Shown: positions 1 through 8,559 of the stretch, one piece after another
How positions within the stretch are numbered: the first letter of the stretch is position 1
Layout: each line of letters begins with the position of its first letter
NCBI RefSeq assembly: GCF_039614715.1
Contig: NZ_CP154857.1
Location: forward strand, 2,356,001-2,420,000
DNA from: Microbacterium sp. AZCO
GTDB taxonomy: Bacteria; Actinomycetota; Actinomycetes; Actinomycetales; Microbacteriaceae
Length of the DNA: 64,000 nt
Direction of reading: 5' to 3'
Program-made: the position numbers and the translations under genes
Notes under the pieces: generated by a model
Databases searched by the model: none
What the model was told of the DNA's origin: nothing
What the model saw: the letters and a program-made list of their open reading frames with translations, nothing else

Positions 1-574
1 AGGCTGCGAAGGATGCCGCGACGACGGCGAGCAGCATCCCGAACAGTGCGCGGCGTGACCTGATCACGAGCCACGCGAGCGCGAGGAGTGCGGGCCAGAC
101 GAGGTAGAACTGCTCCTCGACGCCGAGCGACCAGTAGTGCTGGAAGAGCGACGGGTTGCTCGATTCGGCCAGGTAGTCGGTCTGGTCCATCGCGAAGAGG
201 TAGTTCGGCACGTAGAGCGCCGTCGCGATGGCACCCCGCCACACCTTCTCCATGAGCAGCGGCGGGTACCAGAGCAGGGCCGCGATGATCGACAGCACGA
301 GCACGAGGAAGGACGCGGGCAGGATGCGGCGAGCCCGGCGCGCATAGAACCTGCCGAAGCGTATGCGCCCGTCGCGCTCGAGACTCCCGAGCAGATGCGT
401 CGTGATGAGGAAGCCGGAGATGACGAAGAACACGTCGACTCCGACATAGCCTCCCGGGAGGAAGGGCAGGCCCGCGTGATACAGCACGACCGCCCCCACC
501 GCGATCGCGCGGAGTCCCTGGATGTCAGCGCGGAACCCGGAGGAGTCGGCCCCGTTCGCGGTGCGCTCTGCCAC
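1..574 (-). CDS. Acyltransferase 3 (OafA/YrhL) family membrane protein, C-terminus beyond the window
   Basis: Integral membrane acyltransferase that would transfer acyl groups to cell-surface glycans or lipids. The first 191 codons are visible. After a short polar N-terminus the protein reads DIQGLRAIAV, then YHAGLPFLPGGYVGVDVFFV and ISGFLIT, the diagnostic opening of this family, with the conserved His in the first segment. Later it shows YWSLGVEEQFYLVWP, also typical. Further hydrophobic segments follow and the gene runs off the left edge. I place the start at the GTG at 574. A TACACT box lies at 582-587, 7 nt upstream, and there is no Shine-Dalgarno sequence, which fits a leaderless message. 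Substrate cannot be told from sequence. Confidence 0.85.
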   Translation of the reverse strand, partial: MAERTANGADSSGFRADIQGLRAIAVGAVVLYHAGLPFLPGGYVGVDVFFVISGFLITTHLLGSLERDGRIRFGRFYARRARRILPASFLVLVLSIIAALLWYPPLLMEKVWRGAIATALYVPNYLFAMDQTDYLAESSNPSLFQHYWSLGVEEQFYLVWPALLALAWLVIRSRRALFGMLLAVVAASFAA

Positions 575-673
575 GTCCGTGAGTGTAGGCGGGGCGTCTG
601 AACCGGACAGGGGTCTTGACAGCTCGGTCGCCGAGCCTCTGGCGGGGCGCCCGGCGCGTCCCTATGGTCGAGG

Positions 674-1912
674 GTGGCACTGCTCCCCGCACTCGATCGG
701 ATCGATGAGATGCCCGCACCCCGCCGCACGATGTCGACCCTCGCGGGCTTCTGGGTCGTCGCGGCGAGCTTTACCACCGTCACGGCGTACGCGACGGTTC
801 CGACCCCGCTCTACCCCCTGTACCAGGCGCAGGACGGCTTTCCCGTCCCCGTCATCACGCTCATCTTCGCCGCGTTCGCGGTCGGCGTCGTGGTGAGCCT
901 CTTCCTCGTCGGGCACATCAGCGACTGGGTGGGGCGGCGTCGCATGATCCTCATCGCGGTGTCGGTGTCCGCCGTCTCGGCCGTGATCTTCCTGGTCTGG
1001 AACGCGGTCCCCGGGCTCATCGTCGCCCGCTTCGTCGACGGCGTGAGTGTGGGAACCCTCACCGCGGCCGCGACCACTCACCTCGCGGAGCTGCGCTCGC
1101 GCGCGCGGCCCGACGAGTCGCCGGCCTTCGCGGCGTCCGTCGCCGGCGCGGCGAATCTCGGCGGCCTCGCCCTAGGCCCGCTCATCGGCGGCCTGTTCGC
1201 CGAGTTCCTGCCCGATCCGCTGGAGCTCCCGCACGCACTCTTCCTCGCGCTGTTCGTCGCGGCGCTGCCCGTCCTGCGGAGCGTGCCCGAGACCGTCCTG
1301 ACTCCCGCGAGCCCGCCGGCGTATCGCCCGCAGCGCATCGCGCTTCCGTCCGCCTCACGATCGGCGTTCGCGGCTGCCGGCATCGGAGCGGCCGCCTCAT
1401 TCGCCCTCTTCGCGCTCTTCACATCCCTTGCCCCGACCTTCCTGCATGAGAGGTTCCGGGTCACGGATCACCTCGCCGACGGCGCGGCCGTCTTCGCCGT
1501 GTTCGGCGCCGCGGCTCTCGCCCAGCTCGTGCTCGCTCGGGTCGCGCAGCGCGTGCAGCTGACCATCGCGATCGCCTGCTTCGCCCTCGGCCTCGCATCC
1601 ATCGCGCTCGGGGCCGTCGTTCCGTCGCTCGCCCTCTTCCTCATCGGCGGGATCGTGGCGGGTGCGGGAGCGGGCATCATGTTCCGCTCGGGAATCGCGA
1701 CGGCGGCGACCGTCGCCGAGCCCGATCGCCGAGGCGAGACGCTCGCGCTCCTCTTCCTCATCGCCTATGTCGGGCTCGTCGTGCCCGTGCTGATCGTCGG
1801 GGTGAGCCTCGCGTTCGTTCCCGAGACGACGGTGCTGCTCGTCTTCTCGGCACTCGTCCTCGTCGCGACGATCGGCGCGGGCGTCGTCATGCGCCGCCGA
1901 GCCGCGGCCTGA
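674..1912 (+). CDS. Major facilitator superfamily (MFS) transporter
   Basis: Predicted 12-segment inner-membrane transporter of about 412 residues. The cytoplasmic loop after the second segment carries GHISDWVGRRR, the MFS motif A (GxxxDxxGRR). Strings of hydrophobic segments alternate with short charged loops throughout, and the C-terminus is a short basic tail. The substrate is unknown; an efflux role is the usual guess for such single MFS genes. Two starts are possible: GTG at 674, which stands 5 nt after a TATGGT box and would be leaderless, or ATG at 710, which would remove 12 residues. It is convergent with the GyrI-like gene, 4 nt away. Confidence 0.85.
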   Translation: MALLPALDRIDEMPAPRRTMSTLAGFWVVAASFTTVTAYATVPTPLYPLYQAQDGFPVPVITLIFAAFAVGVVVSLFLVGHISDWVGRRRMILIAVSVSAVSAVIFLVWNAVPGLIVARFVDGVSVGTLTAAATTHLAELRSRARPDESPAFAASVAGAANLGGLALGPLIGGLFAEFLPDPLELPHALFLALFVAALPVLRSVPETVLTPASPPAYRPQRIALPSASRSAFAAAGIGAAASFALFALFTSLAPTFLHERFRVTDHLADGAAVFAVFGAAALAQLVLARVAQRVQLTIAIACFALGLASIALGAVVPSLALFLIGGIVAGAGAGIMFRSGIATAATVAEPDRRGETLALLFLIAYVGLVVPVLIVGVSLAFVPETTVLLVFSALVLVATIGAGVVMRRRAAA

Positions 1913-1916
1913 CACC

Positions 1917-2525
1917 TCAGGCGTCGGCGACGGGCTGACGCAGGATCGTCCTGAGCTTCTCGGGCGCCGTGCGGCGGCGGTCGCTCAGGTAGACCTCGTG
2001 ATGGAGTCCCCGCATTCGCAACCCGGAGTCGGGGATGGCCCTCGTATGGAGCTCGTCGAGAACGGGCGCTTCGTCGTCGTACGAGCCGACATGCAGCGTC
2101 TGCACGCAGCGTCCCTCCGCGAGCGTGTCGAGGCGGACGCTGGAGAATGCGGATGCGTCGCCCCCCGTCGTCCGCACGCGTTCGAGGTGCTCGTCGGCGA
2201 TCCAGTCCGGGACGAGGTTGAGGAGCGTCCAGCTCCACAGCGACTTGTCCCGGGCACTCGTGAAGGCGGTCAGGTCGTCGGCCCACCAAAGACCTTCGAG
2301 CGGCATGACGACGTAGTCGCGGTCGAGCTCCCGCTTGCTCAGGAATTTCAGGCCGTAGGCGAGTCCGAACAGGGCAGAGACGGCATCGCCGTACCCCGCG
2401 GACGTGTTGGGGTCGCCGTGCCCATCGATCATCAGGTACCGGAGCCGCGGCACCTCCACGACGTCGAAGCGGCCGCGCCGGGCGCGGTACGACGGGATCT
2501 CCTTCTTCAGATCGATCTTGTCCAT
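1917..2525 (-). CDS. GyrI-like small-molecule-binding domain protein
   Basis: A 202-residue soluble protein resembling the stand-alone GyrI-like (SOUL/GyrI fold) proteins found across Actinobacteria and Firmicutes. The N-terminus begins MDKIDLKKEIPSY, followed by VPRLRYLMIDGHGDPN, the usual opening of this family. Members bind small molecules, often amphipathic toxins, and some hydrolyse ester substrates. The ATG at 2525 has a GGAGG Shine-Dalgarno 6 nt upstream and removes a spurious N-terminal extension in the same frame. It begins 13 nt after the amidase stop, so the two are probably cotranscribed. Ligand unknown. Confidence 0.75.
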   Translation of the reverse strand: MDKIDLKKEIPSYRARRGRFDVVEVPRLRYLMIDGHGDPNTSAGYGDAVSALFGLAYGLKFLSKRELDRDYVVMPLEGLWWADDLTAFTSARDKSLWSWTLLNLVPDWIADEHLERVRTTGGDASAFSSVRLDTLAEGRCVQTLHVGSYDDEAPVLDELHTRAIPDSGLRMRGLHHEVYLSDRRRTAPEKLRTILRQPVADA

Positions 2526-2538
2526 GTCGCCTCCGATG

Positions 2539-3912
2539 TCAGACGCCGGCCTCGACGGCGCCGGCCGCGACGAGCGCCAGCTCGTCGCCGTGGAGCGGGC
2601 CGATGAGCTGCACGCCGACGGGGAGTCCGCCACGGTCGGTCCCGGCCGGCACGGCGACGGCCGGCAGGCCGAGGAAGTTCACCGCGACGACGAGGCGCAG
2701 GTCTCGCCAGGCCGCGTCCGCGGCATCCTCTCCCCCGAGATCGAAGTCCGGCTCGGGAGTCCGGCGCGTCGACACGGGGCCGAGGATGACCGGTACGTCG
2801 GTCTGCAGGCGGCGCCACGCGGCCGCGATGACGGCGCGGCGCGCCCACGCCGAGGCGTACTCGGCGGCGGTCTCGAAGGGCCGCGCCGCGGCGGTACTGT
2901 CGCGCAGGAACGCGGTCGCCGAACGCCCGAGCGGCTCGGGCAGGCGGCCCGGTCCGAGCGTCAGCAGCATGTCGGTGCACGCGAGCCGACGCCAGAGGAT
3001 CGCGGCCTCCTCGAGCAGCGGCGGCTCGACCTCGACCACCTCCCAGCCCGCTGTCGCGAGCGCCGCGGCCGCACGATCCACTCCGTTCCGGATGTCATCG
3101 TCGACGCCCCACCCGAGCGGGTCGCGCACGACGCCGACGCGCCGGGGCGCGGCATCCATCGCCCGCACCGCGACCGAGACGGGATCGGAGGCATCCACCC
3201 CCTCGAGCACCGACAGCGCGAGGGCGAGATCGTCGACGGTGCGGGCGAGAGGGCCGTTGACCGAGAAATGCTGCAGCGTGAGCGCGACCGGCACGTCTCG
3301 CACGGCCGCGCGCGGCACTCGTCCGGCTGAGGGTCGCAGGCCGGCGATCCCCACCGCCGATGTCGGGAGTCGGATCGACCCGCCGAAGTCGTTGCCCAGC
3401 GCGAGCGCAGCCATGCCGGTCGCGACCGCGACGGCGTCGCCCCCGCTCGAGCCGTACACCGACCGGTCCGCGGCGAAGGGGTTGAGGGTGCGGCCGAAGA
3501 GGTCGTTGTCGGTGTCCCACCGCATCCCGAAGTCGGGCATGTTGCCGCGGCCGATCGGGATGGCGCCTGCCTCGCGCATCCGCCGCACGACTGTCGCGTC
3601 CGCGGCCGGGACCGCGTCGGCGAGGCCGCGCCAGCCCTGCGTCGTGGCCGACCAGGTCAGGTCGATGCTCTCCTTCACCGAGAACGGCACCCCCGCGAGA
3701 GGGCCCGGATCCTCGCCCCCGGCGACCGCCCGGTCGACGGCGTCGGCGAGAGCCCGAGCCCGGTCCGCGAAGATCACGGTCAAGGCGTTCAGCCGAGGGT
3801 TGGATGCCTCGATCCTCCGCAGGTGCGCGTCGACGACGTCTCGCGCGGGCAGCCGCCCGGCCCGCACCTCGGTCGCGAGCGCGCGGGCAGGCATCCCCTC
3901 GATCTCGGTCAC
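2539..3912 (-). CDS. Amidase signature family hydrolase
   Basis: Cytosolic amidase of 457 residues, about the family's usual size. The Ser-cisSer-Lys triad is readable: the Lys in FSVKESIDL (about residue 79) and the Gly/Ser-rich core YGSSGGDAVAVATG followed by NDFGGSIRLPTSAVGIAGLR and the basic GRVPR. These match the signature that includes the nucleophilic serine in GGSIR. The physiological substrate is not predictable, because the family spans GatA, aryl-acylamidases and nylon-oligomer hydrolases, and no gatB or gatC neighbour is present, so it is not the tRNA amidotransferase. The GTG start at 3912 is preceded by a purine-rich GGGGGA. The GyrI-like gene follows 13 nt downstream. Confidence 0.85.
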   Translation of the reverse strand: MTEIEGMPARALATEVRAGRLPARDVVDAHLRRIEASNPRLNALTVIFADRARALADAVDRAVAGGEDPGPLAGVPFSVKESIDLTWSATTQGWRGLADAVPAADATVVRRMREAGAIPIGRGNMPDFGMRWDTDNDLFGRTLNPFAADRSVYGSSGGDAVAVATGMAALALGNDFGGSIRLPTSAVGIAGLRPSAGRVPRAAVRDVPVALTLQHFSVNGPLARTVDDLALALSVLEGVDASDPVSVAVRAMDAAPRRVGVVRDPLGWGVDDDIRNGVDRAAAALATAGWEVVEVEPPLLEEAAILWRRLACTDMLLTLGPGRLPEPLGRSATAFLRDSTAAARPFETAAEYASAWARRAVIAAAWRRLQTDVPVILGPVSTRRTPEPDFDLGGEDAADAAWRDLRLVVAVNFLGLPAVAVPAGTDRGGLPVGVQLIGPLHGDELALVAAGAVEAGV

Positions 3913-3938
3913 TCCCCCACTCTCTCAGCCGACGTGGC

Positions 3939-4433
3939 TCACAGCGTGACGAGCGCGACGTCTCGAAGCACGCCGCCGTCGACGACCGCCGTCATCATCG
4001 TGTGGTGCGGCTGGCGGCGTCTGTCGGTGGGCGAGCCGGGATTGAGGAGGCGGATGCCGCCGGGCGACGTCGTGTCCCACGGGATGTGGCTGTGCCCGAA
4101 CACGAGCACGTCAGTGGCGGGGAAGGCGGCATCCATCCTCCGCTCCCGCCCCTGCGCCGCGCCCGTCTCGTGGACGACGGCGAACCGCAACCCCTCGATC
4201 TTCTCCCGCGCGACCTCGGGCAGGCGGGATCGGAGGTCGGGTCCGTCGTTGTTGCCGTAGACCCCGAGCACGTCGCCGTGCCGCTCGAGCTCGTCGAGGA
4301 CGGACGCCGCAACCCAGTCGCCCGCGTGCACGATGAGGTCGGCGGCGTCGGCAGCGCGCAGCACGGCGTCGGGCAGGCGGCGCGCGCGACCGGGGACGTG
4401 GGTGTCGCTGATGAGGAGCAGCCGCGTCGGCAT
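3939..4433 (-). CDS. Metallophosphoesterase, YfcE/MJ0936 type
   Basis: A 164-residue calcineurin-like phosphoesterase. All metal-ligand blocks are in order: ISDTH near residue 8 (D-x-H), HAGDW, GNND, and FGHSH near the C-terminus (G-H-x-H), followed by NPGSPTDRR, typical of the YfcE group. These enzymes hydrolyse phosphodiesters in vitro; cellular substrates are mostly unknown. The start at 4433 (MPTRLLLIS) lies 2 nt after the stop of the YcaQ-like gene, with no separate Shine-Dalgarno, so expression probably depends on translational coupling. It is the last gene of a run beginning with gnd. Confidence 0.88.
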   Translation of the reverse strand: MPTRLLLISDTHVPGRARRLPDAVLRAADAADLIVHAGDWVAASVLDELERHGDVLGVYGNNDGPDLRSRLPEVAREKIEGLRFAVVHETGAAQGRERRMDAAFPATDVLVFGHSHIPWDTTSPGGIRLLNPGSPTDRRRQPHHTMMTAVVDGGVLRDVALVTL

Positions 4434-4435
4434 CG

Positions 4436-5521
4436 TCAGGCCGATCCGACCACGGGCATCCCGAGCCATTCGCCCAGCTCGGCGATCTCGGCACGCACCA
4501 TCTCGTGCTCCTCGGGCTCGAAGGGCAGGAACTCGTGCACCGCCGTCACGCGGAGGTTCTCGCGCGCCTTGTCGACCTCGGCGTCGAGCATGCCGACGAA
4601 CCGGTCGCCGATCAGGATCGGGTGCGCGAAGTAGCCGTACACGCGCTGCGCCTTGGGCTTGAACTGCTCGAGCACGTACGTGAACTCGAACACCTCCTCG
4701 AGCCGGGGGCGATCGAAGAGCAGGCTGTCGTAGGGGTTGAGGAAGGCGACACGGCCGTCGGCGGAGTCGTCATCGAGGGCGGCGAGCGCCTCCGGATCGA
4801 CCCGCCACTTCGCCCGCGACCCCTCGACCGAGATGGGCTCGCCCGCCTCGCCGACGGGCGTCCAGGGGGACTTCTGCTTGGCGATCCCGGCGGACTGCAG
4901 ACGCCGCTCGTGCAGGAGCCGCTCGGCCTCGGCGTCGTCGTACTCGGGGAGGTCGGTCGGCCACACGCGCTCGGCGAGATCCCACACGCGGTGGCGGCCC
5001 TCGCGGCGTAGCACCGCGATCTCGCCGCGCCGGGCGAGCATCTCGAGCATCTGCGGCACCTGGTTGGATCCATACCAGCCGCTCTCGGTGTCGCGCGCCA
5101 CCTGTGCGGTGTCGGGGATCTGGCTCGCGAGGAGCGGCCCCTCTCCGGCGAGCCGCGCGAGCACGTCGGCGCGGAACCGCGTGTTCGCCTCGAGCCACTG
5201 CCGGCTGCGCTCGTGCCGCGGATGCCGACGCATCGACGGCCGCATCAGCGGCAGGATGCTCATCGGGCGGAACGTGCCGTCGAATTCGAACAGCAGCCGG
5301 TCGATCTCGACGGCCTTCTGCAGCTGCCCCGGCTCGTACGACCATCCGATCCTCGACCACGCCACGGTGTGCTCGCACGGCGCGATCGTCGCCGTCGGAT
5401 CGATCTTGATGTAACCGAGCTGCTCGGCGACCTCGACGACGTCACCCGGCCGGTCGGCGTCGAGCAGCTGCGCCCGCACGATGATGCGGCGCGCCTCGTC
5501 GCGCGTGAGGGTGCGGATCAC
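4436..5521 (-). CDS. YcaQ/AlkX-like winged-helix DNA glycosylase family protein (HTH_42)
   Basis: A 361-residue protein of the winged-helix family that includes E. coli YcaQ (AlkX) and Streptomyces AlkZ, DNA glycosylases that unhook interstrand crosslinks. The core AWSRIGWSYEP, the C-terminal NPYDSLLFDRPRL and the later QRVYGYFAHPILIG and GMLDAEVD are characteristic. Characterised YcaQ-type enzymes carry Gln-hydrophobic-Asp (Q-I-D in E. coli) in the N-terminal domain; here the matching residues at 39-41 are K-I-D, so the catalytic Gln appears to be Lys. The GTG start at 5521 overlaps the gnd stop by 4 nt (GTGA) and the phosphoesterase follows 2 nt downstream. Family membership is firm, activity uncertain. 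Confidence 0.82.
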   Translation of the reverse strand: MIRTLTRDEARRIIVRAQLLDADRPGDVVEVAEQLGYIKIDPTATIAPCEHTVAWSRIGWSYEPGQLQKAVEIDRLLFEFDGTFRPMSILPLMRPSMRRHPRHERSRQWLEANTRFRADVLARLAGEGPLLASQIPDTAQVARDTESGWYGSNQVPQMLEMLARRGEIAVLRREGRHRVWDLAERVWPTDLPEYDDAEAERLLHERRLQSAGIAKQKSPWTPVGEAGEPISVEGSRAKWRVDPEALAALDDDSADGRVAFLNPYDSLLFDRPRLEEVFEFTYVLEQFKPKAQRVYGYFAHPILIGDRFVGMLDAEVDKARENLRVTAVHEFLPFEPEEHEMVRAEIAELGEWLGMPVVGSA

Positions 5522-6666
5522 GACCCCGCGGACGACCCCGGCTGTCCGCCTGCCGACCGGCCGTCCGACTCGTGCGGTCCCGACTCCGACGACGTCTGCG
5601 ACTGGCCCGAGCTCGACGACTCGGACTTGCGGGCGCCCGCCTCGAGCACGTCGCCGGCGGGCAGCTCCTGGTGGCCGCCGAACTGCAGCCGCATCGCCGA
5701 CAGCACCTGGTTGGCGAAATGATCCTCGCCGCGGGAGGCGAACCGTTCGAACAGGGATGCCGCGAGCACGGGCGCTGGCACGCCGATGTCGACCGCCGCC
5801 TTGACCGTCCAGCGGCCCTCACCCGAGTCCGAGACCCGCCCGGCGAGGCCGTCGAGCGTGGGGTTGTCCTGCAGCGCGGCCGCGGTGAGGTCGAGCAGCC
5901 ACGAGGAGATCACCGACCCCCGCCGCCACAGCTCGGCGACCTTGGGCGTGTCGATCGTGAATTGGAAGAACTCCGGTTCTTCCAGCGGCGCGATCTCGGC
6001 CGAGTGCTCGGCCTCGCGCACGCCCGCGTCCGCGTGCTCGATGATGTTGAGCCCCTCGGCGAGCGAGGCCATGATGCCGTACTCGATGCCGTTGTGCACC
6101 ATCTTCACGAAGTGCCCCGACCCCGACGGGCCGCAGTGCAGGTAGCCGAGCTCCTCGGGCGCGAAGTCGCCCGTGCGGCCGGGCGTGCGCGGGATGTCGC
6201 CGTTGCCCGGCGCGATCGTGCGCAGCACGGGCTCGATGTGCGCGAACGCCTCGTCGGGCCCGCCGACCATGAGGCAGTAGCCGCGGTCCAGGCCGAAGAC
6301 GCCCCCGCTCGTGCCGACGTCGACGTAGTGGATGCCGGAGTCCTTGAGCTTCGCCGCGCGTCGCACGTCATCGCGGTAGTTGGAGTTGCCGCCGTCGATG
6401 ATGATGTCGCCCGCCTCGAGCACCTCCGCGAGCTGGTCGACGACCTTCCCCGTGAGCCCAGCGGGGATCATGAGCCACACGGCACGGGGCGCGTCGAGCT
6501 TCGATGCGAGGTCGGCGAGGTCGGATGCGCCGACGGCACCCTCGCCGGCCAGGCCCGCCACGGCATCCTGATTCACGTCGTAGACGACGCAGTCGTGACC
6601 GTCGCGCATGAGCCGCCTGACGATGTTGGCGCCCATCCGCCCGAGTCCCACCATTCCCAGCTGCAT
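5518..6666 (-). CDS. gnd: 6-phosphogluconate dehydrogenase (decarboxylating), short GndA-like form
   Basis: NAD(P)-dependent oxidative decarboxylation of 6-phosphogluconate to ribulose 5-phosphate. The N-terminus is a Rossmann fold, MQLGMVGLGRMG. Substrate-binding and catalytic blocks are present: DGGNSNYRDD, DVGTSGG, and GPSGSGHFVKMVHNGIEYG with the catalytic Lys. The C-terminal block GEGRWTVKAAVDIGVP is intact. At 382 residues it matches the shorter bacterial type rather than the roughly 470-residue Gnd. The last 40 or so residues are a Ser/Gly/Gln-rich disordered tail that adds nothing to the fold and probably varies between species. The ATG at 6666 has a GGGAGA Shine-Dalgarno; a longer open frame upstream is spurious. 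The YcaQ-like gene overlaps the 3' end by 4 nt. Confidence 0.92.
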   Translation of the reverse strand: MQLGMVGLGRMGANIVRRLMRDGHDCVVYDVNQDAVAGLAGEGAVGASDLADLASKLDAPRAVWLMIPAGLTGKVVDQLAEVLEAGDIIIDGGNSNYRDDVRRAAKLKDSGIHYVDVGTSGGVFGLDRGYCLMVGGPDEAFAHIEPVLRTIAPGNGDIPRTPGRTGDFAPEELGYLHCGPSGSGHFVKMVHNGIEYGIMASLAEGLNIIEHADAGVREAEHSAEIAPLEEPEFFQFTIDTPKVAELWRRGSVISSWLLDLTAAALQDNPTLDGLAGRVSDSGEGRWTVKAAVDIGVPAPVLAASLFERFASRGEDHFANQVLSAMRLQFGGHQELPAGDVLEAGARKSESSSSGQSQTSSESGPHESDGRSAGGQPGSSAGS

Positions 6667-6781
6667 TGCGTCTCCCTGTCTCGGATCCGATCGGCCGCAG
6701 GCTGGCGCCGGGCGGCTACCGTCGCAGTCTAGGCACCTGCGACGGCTTCGGCTCGGCCCTTGTCGTTCCCGCCGCCATCGC

Positions 6782-7549
6782 TTAGAACATCCACGGCTCG
6801 AGTCCGTCCATGCCGCCCTGCCGCGACGGGTCGGCGATGACGGCGGGAGGGATGCGGCGGCGCCGCAGGCGGCGCACGAAGACGTTGCGCATGACGCCCG
6901 CGACGCCCGTCGCGCCGACACGCACGCGCGTGAGCTCGCGCGCCCGCGGACCCGTCGGGATGTCGCGCGGCAGCGCGTTCGCCGCGACGATCCAGTCCGG
7001 CATCCCGAGCAGCCGGAGCACCTGGCGCAGGCGCTCGGATTCGAAGACGCTGTCGGGGTCGAGCTCGTCCTCGAGCAGCTCCGCGAGCTCCTCTCCGACC
7101 TCCGGCCGACCGGCGAGCTCGGCGAGGGCGTACGCCGATGCGCCGCCCACGGGCTCCGCGACGACATCCCTGTCGGCGTCGGGCTCGAGCGACGGGTCGC
7201 TGCAGTAGCGCCCGATCTCGTCGCCGCCCTGCCACCCGACGACGGCGAGCTGCCGGTCCCGTCGCACCTGCACCGCGACGACGGGCGCGAGGATGCGCCG
7301 GGCCAGCTCCGCGCCCACGTCGATCGCCCCTCGCCGCTCGCTCGCGACGACACCCGCGCCGCGGTCGCCGAGCAGCACGACCCAGCCATCCCGAGGAGGC
7401 ACGATCCACCCCGAGAAGCGGATGCCGCGCAGCACCTCCTCGACCGTCTCGCGCACGGCCTCGTCGCCGCGCACGAGGATCGCCCCGTACGAGTAGCCGT
7501 CCGGGCCGCCGGTCTCGCCGGCGCCGACGCCGACGGGAGGGATCGCCAT
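6782..7549 (-). CDS. Protein of unknown function, 255 residues
   Basis: I do not recognise this family. It is a soluble protein with a Gly-rich N-terminus and a central mixed region containing GWIVPPRDGWVVLLGDRGAG and VGWQGGDEIGRY. An acidic helical part follows (EELAELLEDELDPDS), then a motif LRLLGMPDWIVAANALPRDI and a basic C-terminal stretch VRRLRRRRIPP. There is no signal peptide or membrane segment. The ATG at 7549 begins 2 nt after the stop of the VOC gene, so the two are probably translated from one message. It looks genuine because codon third positions are strongly GC and the frame is uninterrupted. Confidence 0.7.
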   Translation of the reverse strand: MAIPPVGVGAGETGGPDGYSYGAILVRGDEAVRETVEEVLRGIRFSGWIVPPRDGWVVLLGDRGAGVVASERRGAIDVGAELARRILAPVVAVQVRRDRQLAVVGWQGGDEIGRYCSDPSLEPDADRDVVAEPVGGASAYALAELAGRPEVGEELAELLEDELDPDSVFESERLRQVLRLLGMPDWIVAANALPRDIPTGPRARELTRVRVGATGVAGVMRNVFVRRLRRRRIPPAVIADPSRQGGMDGLEPWMF

Positions 7550-7551
7550 CG

Positions 7552-7917
7552 TCAGCGGGCGTCTTCGATGAGATGCAGCTGCGTCCCATCGACGTCGATG
7601 AGGTAGCCGGCGCGCTGACCCCACTCCTGGAGGGCGATCGGGATGAGTCGAGGGATGCCGCGCTGCACCTCGGGCACGCCGCTCGCGCGGACGGCCGCGA
7701 AGAGCGCCTCGAGGTCGGCCACGCGGATGCTCGCCATGAACCAGCTGGCGTAGGGATCGTGTTCGGGCGCGAGGAAGAACTCCAGCTCGAGCGGCCCCCG
7801 CTGCAGGATGAGCCAGCCGCCGTCCCGGTAGGCGACCTCGAAGCCGAAGCCGCCGTAGAACTCCACAGTCGCGTCGAACGACCGCGACGGGAGGTTAGGC
7901 ACGGCGCGGTCAGCCAT
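7552..7917 (-). CDS. Bleomycin-resistance-like VOC (glyoxalase fold) protein
   Basis: A 121-residue single-unit vicinal-oxygen-chelate protein. It begins AVPNLPSRSFDATVEFYGGF, has LILQRGPLELEFF in the middle, and ends with GYLIDVDGTQLHLIE. This is the arrangement of bleomycin-binding proteins (BleO/Sh-ble type), which sequester glycopeptide drugs as dimers rather than catalyse a reaction. Whether this one binds a drug is not known; many chromosomal copies have no demonstrated role. The ATG at 7917 has a GGAG Shine-Dalgarno. It is followed after 2 nt by the 255-residue unknown gene. Confidence 0.82.
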   Translation of the reverse strand: MADRAVPNLPSRSFDATVEFYGGFGFEVAYRDGGWLILQRGPLELEFFLAPEHDPYASWFMASIRVADLEALFAAVRASGVPEVQRGIPRLIPIALQEWGQRAGYLIDVDGTQLHLIEDAR

Positions 7918-7938
7918 CGATCGCTCCGGCGGATCGTC

Positions 7939-8439
7939 TCATTGGAAATCCTCCGGCTCGACGTCGTCGAGGAACTTCTTGAACTCGTCGAGGCGCTCCG
8001 CCGCATTGCTCTCGGGCTCCGCGTCGGTCACGGCGTCGGGCATCCCCGCCTCCGACATGACGTCGTCGGCGACCCAGATGGAGGCGCCGACGCGCGACGC
8101 GAGGGCGACGGCATCCGACGGTCTCGCATCGACCCGCACCTGTCCGCCCGCGGTCGAGAGGGTGATCTCGGCGTAGAAGGTGCCGTCCTCGATCCGCGTC
8201 ACCTCGACCCGCAGCACCTCGGCGCCGAGCGTCTCGATCATCGAGCGCATGAGGTCGTGCGCGAGCGGTCGCGGCACGTCGGCGCCCTCGATCGCGATGA
8301 GGATCGACGTCGCCTCCTGCTGTCCGATCCAGATCGGCAGGATCGGCCCCGACCCGGGAAGCTCGTCGATGGGCTTCAGGAGGATGACGTGCTGGCTCGC
8401 CGCGTCGAGCGCGACTCCGGCGACCCTGACCTGAACCAT
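7939..8439 (-). CDS. Bifunctional nuclease (BFN, DUF151) family protein
   Basis: A 166-residue protein of the DUF151/BFN family, named for plant nucleases with RNase and DNase activity. The core reads VILLKPIDELPGSGPILPIW, then IGQQEATSILIAIEG, and later VDARPSDAVALASRVGASIW, the family's signature. The C-terminal 40 residues are acidic and probably flexible, with ERLDEFKKFLDDVEPEDF. In Actinobacteria this gene usually lies beside MerR/FHA regulators, but here it stands between a VOC gene and a divergent oxidoreductase. The ATG at 8439 has a strong GGAGGAGG Shine-Dalgarno. Function in bacteria is not established. Confidence 0.85.
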   Translation of the reverse strand: MVQVRVAGVALDAASQHVILLKPIDELPGSGPILPIWIGQQEATSILIAIEGADVPRPLAHDLMRSMIETLGAEVLRVEVTRIEDGTFYAEITLSTAGGQVRVDARPSDAVALASRVGASIWVADDVMSEAGMPDAVTDAEPESNAAERLDEFKKFLDDVEPEDFQ

Positions 8440-8559
8440 GTCGCCTCCTCCCGCCGGCGGGACCTCTCCTGCCATGGTAGGCACCAAGCAGCGCGCTCGG
8501 CGCGGAGTCGGCGCTGTATTCACCGGAATGGATGCTGCGCGGTTACCGTTGCAGTCACC

